Part shown: positions 12,301 through 19,600 of the stretch, piece after piece
Layout: the number at the start of each line of letters is the position of its first letter
How positions within the stretch are numbered: position 1 is the first letter of the stretch
NCBI RefSeq assembly: GCF_000234665.1
Contig: NC_018309.1
Location: 238,418-302,417 of the forward strand
Length of the DNA stretch: 64,000 bases
Source: Leishmania mexicana MHOM/GT/2001/U1103
Taxonomy: Eukaryota; Euglenozoa; Kinetoplastea; Trypanosomatida; Trypanosomatidae
Direction: 5' to 3'
Notes under the pieces: model-generated
Told to the model about the DNA's origin: nothing
The model's input: the letters and a program-made list of their open reading frames with translations, nothing else
The model's database searches: none
Made by a program: the position numbers and the translations under genes

Positions 12301-14359
12301 CGGTGGCGTGCCGTGGACGCCAGGTCCGGGTGCGTACTCGCCGAATGTGAATGCCTCCTCTACGTCACGCTCTACCCGGGCCGGTCCGACCTTCGCGCAG
12401 GCGCCACGCATGGCGCCATCCGCGTCCACCGATGTGGTGGGATGGGGTGCAGGGGCGGAGGAAGGCGACATCGGCCCGGGCGCTTATGATCCTCATGGCG
12501 ATATGGCAGCCAGTGCAGCGGCGGCACACCGCTTCGGCACCGCACCGCGCATGCCGCCCCCCACCGCCCCTGGTGCTGCCACAAAAGGCGATGTTGGGCC
12601 TGGCAGCTACATGATCGAGGCAGCTGATGCACAGGTGCTGCCTCGCGTGCCGTCCCACACCATGGCACCGCCCGCGCCGCACGCACCACGACTGCAAGAG
12701 CCGCGACCGGGCCCGGGGAGCTACGAGTATCCGGTCGCCGTCCAGGAGCACCGGCGGTCGGCGCTGGTGCTGGGTCGTCACGGTGATTCGACGGACATCA
12801 CACGTGACACGCCGGGTCCAGGAGCGTACGACCCAGACACCGCGTACAACTCTACTCAGGTAGCACGCCAGCCGGGCGGGTTCACCATGCAAGGACGTCC
12901 GATAGCGTCGATGCAAGTGGGGTTGGCAGAGGGGCCTGGGCCAGGCGCGTATAACACCGATGCCTCCGCAGCATCGGTGGCTGCAGCGCACCGCTTTGGC
13001 ACAGCCCCACGGATGCTGAGCGCCGCGAACGGCGACGCTGGCGTCGGCCCTGGCGCCTATGACCTCCCAGCGCCACCCGCCATTCGCCAACCGGTGAGCT
13101 TCGCACAAGCGCCACGGGAGGTGGTCGTGGGCTCGCACGAAGACAACGCCGCCGACCTGCACAGCGGAAACATGCGTGGTGGCTCTGTCGGTGGCGGCAC
13201 CCCCGGGCCCGGGTCGTACGACGTTGGGAGCGCCATCGACTGCACACATATGGGCGGACGGGGCCCGAGCTTTACTATTCCGCGTGGGCCGCGGCCAGTG
13301 CTGCGCAGTGGGGACGTCGACGCCTCCCCGCTCGTGGGGCCAGGCACGTACAGCCCTGTCGACCCGACGTCGCACCACCACGGCGGCGGCGGCAGCAGCA
13401 GCAGCACCAACGGCCCTTCCGCAACTTTCGGCCTGGCAGAGCGTACCGCGAACACCGTCAAGAGCGGTAGTGACGCACCCGGCCCAGGCACGTATGACCC
13501 CCACCGTCCTAGTCTCGCCAACGGAGCCGGGATCGGACCGTCCTTCGGCTCCGCGGTTCGGATGGACGACGTGGGTGGCGCGGCGCTGGGAGCTACTCCC
13601 GGTCCCGGCGCCTACGCGGTGGCACCCTCCTTCAAGGCAACCTCGGCTGCCGGATCAGCGCCGGGGCTGCGCTTCGGCACCGCGAGGCGGCCATCGGCGG
13701 TGCTGAACGAAAACCCAGGCCCTGGCAGCTACGCTGTCGCCGGCTACGACGCTGCCCCTTGCGGTGCGGCGACGGCGCCGTCGTTTGGGCAAGCGGAGCC
13801 GCGACCACACCTGGCATGCAGCGGCGTGGACACCCCCGGCCCAGGGGCCTACTACCGCGCGAGCAACCTCGACGGCACGTCGACTACACCCGGCCCAAGC
13901 TTCGGCTTTGGCGAGCGGATGAGTGCGACACCAGGTACGGCTACTCCAGGCCCCGGCACCTACTACAGAGACTCAGCGGCGTCGGTAGCGGCGGGTGTGG
14001 TGGAGGGCAGAGGTGCCAGCTTCGGGCTTGGCGAGCGGGCCTCGCCGGTGCTGAACAACTACCCCGGGCCCGGCACCTACTTCCGAGGCGCCGGTCTTGC
14101 AGCCGATGCGGCAGCGCTGCGCGGGCCATCGTTTGGCACGGGCGGTCGTCACGACCCAAAACTGAACAACAACCCCGGACCAGGAGCCTACTTCAGGGGT
14201 ATACTGCCCGCAGCCGCCAGCGCCGCCCAACCACCACCGCGACGACCCACGGCGGCAGACACGCTGCGAAAGCTTGCCAGCGTCGGATACCCGATGCTGG
14301 CAAGCAAGACGAACCCAGCGACGACGGCCACAGCCACCGACAGCCGCAGCACTGGGTAG
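6341..14359 (+). CDS. Giant sperm-tail PG-rich (STPGR/SHIPPO) repeat protein
   Basis: A 2,672-residue protein. The first 790 residues are low-complexity and basic, with two cysteine clusters: CPNCCRRCSSCDC near residue 339, and a CxC...H...C arrangement near 516-540 that might bind metal. From about residue 793 to 2620 it carries roughly 38 copies of a PGPGxY-type motif (P-G-P-G-A/T/S-Y-D/N/S), some reduced to xGPGxY. Copies are spaced about 30-70 residues apart, often with a linker of the form F-G-T/S-A-x-R. This is the SHIPPO/STPGR repeat; proteins carrying it include sperm outer dense fibre and flagellar microtubule-associated proteins, some seen inside doublet microtubules. The last four repeats are nearly uniform, ending PGPGTYFRG/PGPGAYFRG, which suggests recent internal duplication. 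A flagellar or subpellicular microtubule role is inferred. The upstream open extension to 6281 lacks an ATG, so 6341 is the start. Confidence 0.9.
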   Translation: MPSSPSYAAYLREVAMEVNATIAPGALTTCPTTSTAAVMAAHTTVTVPPSRLSRSRRQRACYADHDHTSGSANTSRSSAPHTTDPYGDPYAYDYVQVPAMGTLSSAGAVQLYQGWRRQQQKRQRRAEAHTPRSSHSARAAAVHPSSFSHATSHLTAGTAKQNCERDVDVDAMLRSFQRLYAVMHDEGSRQGHDAVATERVARASHSVPCSPQRRTCTSPTRSQQRHVHTASQQTLHGAAAAIRVPLMDFGSDSIIIIDDDDGRRYGSGTKLVTADKKSVKTHKSPRPTAGSAAASVKVVSPALTSTDTSAITSSPSKPSTSTSRSCSQPRQPQAQRYQCPNCCRRCSSCDCVGLPRQVNAHEHRSRGAVAGAAHGRYHARSPSPARVRWVSSADGAAAKKNGAPAVSKTATVDSLRLQWPGQLRATPSRRPSPEQLSSPEVQCRSTRRARHRSGQQSPTHGRHHCRHDRRVDRSCGAHRRGKSTSADAVAAVSSTRGRVDHGKGEAVLRDIATRTCTCYWAEFSGFTMAVNPASHAADCPYQAHEALYAEVMLESKTDDGGSGSASTSSHSRCSSSASLHGRGDRFDKRSCSRHYRPEYAAGAADASARQRRAGQLRMALDDPEAKRTRGRAAIMGSTKRRTYIERIMDAARDAPSPQPPRSGGRRSKANATETSLAAKQDAEVTAAAAPLPSSPTAEASLLSGEAPPKLEDEQPPQLPSNRSSSENGAAAPASDEGATAPPAAAEDKDGAPAVEDQHDEAGRSSRGEKQPLPNDESALRALSRPRRRPAVGVPGPGSYHVDLAYAASSAAHGIRGAAIPKSARMPAVKSVTPGPGAYDVYKREERKAFTAEPVAAGGAAATTAADGDATDGKDADTAPTTGKHVIGKGVVFASTGARQLQLRYGDAYVHTSTWAKRAAAVPGPGAYNIVDGDRYDQSKQLGAARTGHQFSKSADGAHFSVVSTAAAAAAVASLRASLVVPWRDWAGGAYIGTTTSNFVAHPSLAGGDRRTIGQTVAADPCTDRCGNTSAAVAAAAAAADGSVWRGVGSGVALRLTSQRFPVKAAGAPAAAVVEGHNSKTGRTGNAEGAAPPPGEPSPATYDLERALRWVQRRAPEVSMTFRHDRGPRGPLRSAAGAADDGTLASAVGGGAARMAVSPLSHLLSDDVGFGPGPATYDVCGGEVWRMRRSPQWSFGTAARYAPSAAVPVSAPGEGAKDVNGRALHAVDHPGPGAYDTEAGYRALQRSVASALIPTAPRLPVGDSNRAGVQGTAVTAGDTDNGARAGPGAYDVESGYRVVRESVKGGVIPRAGADARAKVDDEEAQDGGPGPGAYTLPALPQSGPTAYLGMSAPRFPYEQTLAATEGNGGGHGAAAANGHPPHPNTSLFLAHLATPGPGDYDVDAATSLVNRPGAIIGRATRASLLVPTGVTPANVGPGSYMLPALPAGRGAVMSTARAVATAERGDAAERPGPGLYDPVDMHASSTRTFSLARTSARFPDSDAHAADAPGPGAYEVVDLSPPGRSAVMGSAVARPDLEWKEGNGDGTGAYSPQFAQVEKSAPRVVLARAPAGRGAPYYYAGGDASMPSHEHRAGAGSELGPGQYDPQYPSDVVQAERGYTFGSAPRATAVASAVDGPGPGAYEVRMTRDGRLVNGGDGSGATRIGTAPRLGEEGASATMSASPGPGAYMPEAYTDMGAGCGGGALSLAVRIGTAPRIVGGDDARVAMDVPGPGAYDPNDAAIRPARSVHRFGTAARLANEVEEAAEADGVGPGAYDVEAGLAHCSQGPTAAAYSFPRAGGSGGYSGNLGVGNAAAGGIAESPGPGAYSVEAAYRATLPRPAIAILSGGASGVKGFRGNDEGEASSPGPGAYHLPPFFPEGPQWGFGTSMRSAAADVADGSSTLATASPGPGEYVVPAPAPLHSGASFSKAETASPVGDATSPGPGTYNVVDAAVRPSAPGVRFGTAARHACTGVSAGDVDTAAVGVHDGGVPWTPGPGAYSPNVNASSTSRSTRAGPTFAQAPRMAPSASTDVVGWGAGAEEGDIGPGAYDPHGDMAASAAAAHRFGTAPRMPPPTAPGAATKGDVGPGSYMIEAADAQVLPRVPSHTMAPPAPHAPRLQEPRPGPGSYEYPVAVQEHRRSALVLGRHGDSTDITRDTPGPGAYDPDTAYNSTQVARQPGGFTMQGRPIASMQVGLAEGPGPGAYNTDASAASVAAAHRFGTAPRMLSAANGDAGVGPGAYDLPAPPAIRQPVSFAQAPREVVVGSHEDNAADLHSGNMRGGSVGGGTPGPGSYDVGSAIDCTHMGGRGPSFTIPRGPRPVLRSGDVDASPLVGPGTYSPVDPTSHHHGGGGSSSSTNGPSATFGLAERTANTVKSGSDAPGPGTYDPHRPSLANGAGIGPSFGSAVRMDDVGGAALGATPGPGAYAVAPSFKATSAAGSAPGLRFGTARRPSAVLNENPGPGSYAVAGYDAAPCGAATAPSFGQAEPRPHLACSGVDTPGPGAYYRASNLDGTSTTPGPSFGFGERMSATPGTATPGPGTYYRDSAASVAAGVVEGRGASFGLGERASPVLNNYPGPGTYFRGAGLAADAAALRGPSFGTGGRHDPKLNNNPGPGAYFRGILPAAASAAQPPPRRPTAADTLRKLASVGYPMLASKTNPATTATATDSRSTG

Positions 14360-15239
14360 AGGACGACTTGAAGGGCACGCGCTTCATCCGGGATCCGTGT
14401 ACGTGTGCGCCGTCGCTGCACCCCGCCCCGCCGCGTGCGTGTGGCAGCATAGAAACCGAAAAAATGGACGCAATCGGTACTGCATAGATGTTACGAGGGG
14501 AGCGACGTGTTTTTGTGAGCGAGTGTGCGGGTGTTGGTGATCCTTCTCTTGTGCGCTGTTGTTGTTGGCCTTGATGCTTCCTCAGCTCCCATCAGCGCCG
14601 CCACCAACATCATCACCCGCCTCCAGGATGCTCCACAGCTCCCCTCCACCTACCTCTTCTCGCTCGTGTTTTTCAGCCGCTGTCGTTGCATGTGGTCTGC
14701 CCATGTGTGATGTGTGTCAGTTGAGCGCTTCATGCGTTTCGTCACTACGCCTCACCAACCATCGCCACCCCTTTCGCACCGGCTCACGCGCCCTCTCCCC
14801 CCTCCGCACGATACGCGCGCTGGGTAGACCTCGCCATCACAGCAGGGGTGCGCGCGCGCCAGCAACAGAACGCGTCGGGAAGCGGCGAGGTGTGTTGCCG
14901 CACATCGCCCCACCCTCTCCCCCTCCTCCCCCACACGCCGTGAGGTAGGCCTCTCCAACCTCCGCCCTTCTGCTAGCCGGGGCCATTGATGTCCCGACCG
15001 CAGTGACGACGAGGAATCACGGAGACCGAGAAGGCACTGCGGTGGCCCTTCAAGGACCTCATCAACGGAATCCGTAGCGCCTTGTGCTCACCCTCAACCC
15101 CCTCTCCGTCTCTGCCCCCCCCCCCTTGACAGCTACAAGTAGTGCACTCTGGCCTGAGATGATGCCTTGTGGCCCTCCGCCCCCACCCACCCCACTTCTC
15201 CTCTCGCACCCCATCATGAGCGGATGAGGCAGTACACAC

Positions 15240-15580
15240 CCGTCGAGTGGTCGTTGTAGCGAGACTGCTGGGCTGTAATACCTCCAGATGCCACGCGTCG
15301 CGCTTGGTGTGCGCGTGCCGGGCTCGGGTCTGGATGGGGACGGGGGGGTCCCACCCTCACGGTCTGCAGACCCGATGGCAGAGCCGGGCTGCGTCTTTTA
15401 CACAGCCACCATCCCCAGGCTACGGCAGGATACGCGCGCTCAGCAGGCAGGCTGGGGAGACGCAGTGCCTCGCGGGCAGGACGAGGGGGTAACACTTGCA
15501 TAGAGGCGCGTTGGGGGCGAGCCCTCCCACTACCACATCGTGAGTAGGACCACGAAGCGAAAAAACACAGCAAACCGCCA
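15240..15580. mobile_element. Candidate SIDER-like degenerate retroposon
   Basis: This block stands out from the surrounding simple-sequence spacer: it is GC-rich, complex, contains the palindrome GGTCTGCAGACC at 15360-15371, and ends near a short A-rich run (AAAAAACACAGCAAA, 15561-15575). Its wording, such as GCAGTGCCTCGCGGGCAGGA at 15463-15482, resembles what I recall of repeated 3' UTR sequences in Leishmania. Those repeats include SIDER elements, which are truncated extinct retroposons that can lower mRNA stability. There is no second copy in the window to align, so the assignment rests on memory and context. A 195-codon open frame on the minus strand crosses it and is probably fortuitous. 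Confidence 0.4.
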
Positions 15581-16457
15581 CACATCTGGAGCTGCCCCTC
15601 CCCCCACCCCCACCCCGCGCGTTGCTCTCGCGCAACGGCTCGCACAGGCATACTCCCCACCACCACCCTCTTGAGGGGCTTGATCGGCGAGCCAGCATAT
15701 ACCTGCACAAGACCTACATGGGAGAAGCAGCACACGACGACAAGGGGGGGAGAAACGCATTTGGTGGCTCTGGCGGCCGTTCCGTTTTTTGGGCGTTGCA
15801 CCTGCTAGCGGCCGCAGTGATGCTGGGAAGCCGCCGCCACCGCCACCACCACCACCTCTGCTCCTGTCGAAGTGCGTCTTGCGCGGGTGTCTGCCCTCCC
15901 CCCTCCCTCCCCACCTCGTCCGTCTGTAGCGCTCGTGCCTCCTTGCTCTATCTCCACCTCCTCCTCCGGCGACCGTGCACCTCTCTGTCTGTGCGTGCGA
16001 GAGAACGCAACTAGTGTAGCGGCGTTCTCGCGCTCTCCCGTTGCCCGCTCGCTGTCGGCGCACCATCACGAACCATCACACATCACGCATCACGCATCAC
16101 CCATCATCATCATCACCACCCCGCGCAGCGGTGATCGCCGACACACCCTCGACTGCTTTCCCATCCCCCCATCGCTCCCTTTTAGATTTCGCACGAACAT
16201 ACATGTGTGCTCCCGTGTCTGCTTCATAGACGTCTCCAACGGCACCCACACACACAGCCCACCCCTCACCATCCTGCTCATCCCCCCCCCCATCATCATC
16301 ATCATCATCCTGCTCATCTCGTCGCTGTGCACCCCACTACCACCACCACCACCACACCCTTTTGTATTTTTTTGTTTCTCTTGCTCTTGCTCCTTCACCA
16401 AGGGCTGCAGTCGGGCGGAGGGGGGAGGCCTTCATGCGCGCGTGCGTGAGCTACAAG

Positions 16458-16467
16458 GCGTGTGCGT

Positions 16468-16499
<32 letters not shown>
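16458..16499 (+). repeat. GT-rich (GCGTGT/GT)n repeat
   Basis: A run of GCGTGT units passing into pure GT alternation lies just upstream of the pyrimidine tract of the next gene. Confidence 0.85.
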
Positions 16500-16529
16500 C
16501 CTCGTCCCCCTCCCCCCTGTGCGTCGCAG
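16500..16529 (+). promoter_or_regulatory. Putative spliced-leader acceptor for the 16603 gene
   Basis: The pyrimidine tract at 16500-16519 is followed by the first AG at 16528-16529, 73 bases before the ATG. Confidence 0.55.
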
Positions 16530-16602
16530 AGGCATCACTGTGTCTTGCTCACGCTCTGCTCCGTGACCTCCTCACTGCGCTGTGCACCAGAGACGCACGC
16601 CC

Positions 16603-19600
16603 ATGGCCTCCGTTAGCTTCTCGAATACCCCGCATGCCTCGCGCGGTGGCGGCGCCCCGTCGATGCTCCCGCCCGGTGCACGCGGCGCCGCCATGCCGCT
16701 GCCGCCAGGTGCACATCTCATGAAGGGCCCTTACCCGTTCGGTGGAGGTCGCGGGGCCCCCGGGCTGATGGGACTGCCGGCAGCCGCAGTACCTCCCGGC
16801 TTTAGAGGGAAGAGACCGCCTGGTCAGATGCTCATGATGGCCGGCAACCAGAAAATGTTGGTGCCCCCACCGTCGTCGTCGGCCGCTGGGGTTGGCCACT
16901 CCCTCGCGACGAGCCAGCCACTAAGCCGCCCCACCTCACCAGGGACGATGACAGCGCAGCCTGGTGCGCCGGGACGCGGCCCCATCGGCCCACCGCACTC
17001 ATCCCCGCAGTTCGCGTTCGTGAGCGGGAAGAAGATCATGATGCCGCCAGGCGTGAAGTTGCCCGCGGGGGGCCCCGGCCCCAGTCACGCCCCCGGCGCT
17101 GCCGCTTCCGCAGCGCCGCCACGGGCCGTGATGCAAAGCAAGATGATGATGCCACCAGGGCCGGGTTGGGAGGCAAACCGACAGCCGTCACCCACAACAT
17201 CACCGCCGCCGGGGGTGATGGGTCGCGGTGGAAGCAGCCCTTCGCCGCTTCGCGTGAACCCCGGTCAAAGCCCTGTGCGGCCACCGATGCCGTCGCCGTC
17301 GCCACCGCCACCGCCAACAAGAGCGGCAGCGGCTAGTGCCTCTGGCAACAAGAGCCACAAGTTCGACCCTGTGCGGAGTCTCACCAACGCCCTCAGCTCT
17401 CTGAGGCCCGGCAGTACCTCGGACAGGGAACGGGAGAACGAGCGACTGCGGCGCGAAGCGGCAGCGCTACAGCAACGGCTGCAGACGCCACCTGGGCTGG
17501 GCGCTCGTGAGAGAGGTGTCGACAGCGGCCCTGCTGGTCCCCGCAGCAGCAGCCGCACCGCCTTGATGCCGACTAGTCGCTCCCTGCCTCACCCTGCTGG
17601 CCAATCACCACCCCGGAAGCAGCCGCCGATGCCCCCTCCGCAGTTGATGGGCAACGCAAAGATGATGGTAGGACAGCCACCAGTCTCGCTGCGTGGAAAG
17701 TCGCCGACACCCATGAACCCGTCAACGTCCGGCAATCCGAGCGGCGGTGGTGGTGGTGCCGCAGCAGCAGCAGCAGCAGCACCAGCACCAGCACCGGCAA
17801 GCTCGACGATGAGGATGCCACCTGGTCAGTTCATGGCGATGAAGGGCCGCCCTGGCGGCGGTGGTGTCGTGGCGGGGGCAAAGAAGGCAATCATGGGTCT
17901 TCCGCCCCCTGGTGCGGCCCGCAGCACGGCGACCGCCTCTCCTCCAGCAGTGCGGTTGGCGCCATCGCCCCAGCAGCTGCTGCAACACCCGTCTCCAGCG
18001 GGGCCGCGGCTGGTGAAGGGCGTCGTAGGGCCACCACCACCGCACGAACGGCTCATCCCGCCTCCCTCACAGCAGCAGTCGCACTACGGCTCGACATCAC
18101 CGCCGGCTGCGTCGCTGCCCTCACCGTCTTTGCCGGCAACACCGCCACCAGCAGCTGCTGCCGCCACGAATGCGCTCCGTGTGCCGAGTTCGACCGTGCT
18201 TAAGGAGGGGCAGATGCCCGAGGCTGGCGTGCGGTCACCTGGGCACGGACTCCGGCGACTAGGAGAAAGCTCTGAGGACAGCGACAGCAGCGGCGGAGAT
18301 GGTGGTGGTGGTGGTGGTGGTGGTGGTGGTGCACACCACGGCGCGCAGGTAGGAGCAACCTCGCACAGCCACGGGCCCGGTCACCTTCGCACCAAATCCT
18401 TGGTGAAGGACACAGACGGCACGGTGGACTCGGCCAGAGCGCAGAAAAGCGCCGCAGACGACGAAGACACGGCACTGCACGAGGACGACAAGACGCAGCA
18501 GCCAAGGCCGTCCTCCTCGCCACCGCGCCACGAGGCAGCCCGTGAGACAAGGGACCGCAGCCACCACCGCGGCGATGGCGACCGAAACGACGGTGCGCAC
18601 CACTCCACCGGCGCCATAACATCCACTTCAGCGTCTCCTGGTGCTGGTGCAGCCGCCACGTCGCGATCATCATCGTCTGCGCACCGTGACGGCAACGACA
18701 AGGCATCTGCCCCCACGATCCTGCAGCCGGTGCGGCAAACTGCAACAACAGCGGCACGCAGCGCTGCCGCAGCTGCCAAGCGACGACAAGAGGAAGAGGA
18801 GCACCGGCGCCGCGAGGCGGCTGGCAAGAACGCGTTAGCGTCGAAGAAGTTGCGGAGCTCGCGATCGAAGTCGGCCCCGTGCGCCGAACACGCGAGTCGA
18901 CCGCAGCCCGCCGCGGCCGCCGGCGCGGCACGAGAACCGCCGTCACCGCAGGAGGAGGAGGACAACACGCAGAAGCCATCTAGCGTGGAGCGAAGCATCC
19001 ACAGCATCGTGTCCACCACATCATACCGAGCCCCGCTGTCCCCGTCTGACTCTTCCACATCCACGTTGGGCGAGCAGAAGAGCCCCCGCACACCCGCACG
19101 CGGCCGCGGCAGAGCTGGTGGTGGTGGTGATGGCTTTGCCGCGTCGCCGGGGTCCCCCCCCACGCGGTCGGGAAAGCGAACCGGCAAGGCCACTCATCTC
19201 GACCTCTCCGACATGCGGAAGAGCGGGCAGTGGCAGCGGCAGTCCCGCAGCATACGGTCAAGGCTTCGCAGCCGTAGCACGAACGCCCGGCGCAGCACCG
19301 GCAGGGGATGCAGCGGCAACGACAGTGATGCCGATGACGAGGAGGATGCCGACAGCGGCTCGGAGAAGCTGACGAGCAGCGACCTCTACCGCCTTGCAAA
19401 GTTGCTGCGTGACGGCAACGCGGGCCTTATGGGGGCAGACATCGACGACCGGAAGCGCAGCAGCCGTCGCCGGCGGTCGCACCATCGTGGCGACAGCGGC
19501 AGCGACGGGGGCTCTGAGGCGGACAGCAGCGATGACGGTTCTTGGGGACTGCAGCGCCGTGGACGGCGGCGTCGGCAGCACAGTACTGCGAAGCGTCGCA

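Larger units (their letters stand above)
14360..16602. other. Long spacer with a repeat-like segment
   Basis: About 2.2 kb without a credible gene. The first 900 bases are mixed-composition 3' UTR. Around 15240-15580 is a compositionally different, non-microsatellite block annotated separately. After 15850 come pyrimidine tracts, CAC/CAT repeats at about 16075-16120 and 16290-16350, and a GT-rich run at 16458-16499 leading to the next acceptor. Confidence 0.6.

Noticed and set aside
12365..13504. A 379-codon open frame on the minus strand
   Set aside because: It lies antisense to the STPGR repeats; GC-rich third positions of the + strand gene keep the opposite frame open. The translation is Arg/Ala/His-rich without domains.
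15214..15801. A 195-codon open frame on the minus strand
   Set aside because: Crosses the repeat-like block at 15240-15580; could be a relic of a retroposon but shows no reverse-transcriptase or other motif.
16075..16360. CAC/CAT short repeats as a possible CRISPR or satellite array
   Set aside because: Irregular trinucleotide runs without constant-length spacers; ordinary trypanosomatid spacer microsatellites.
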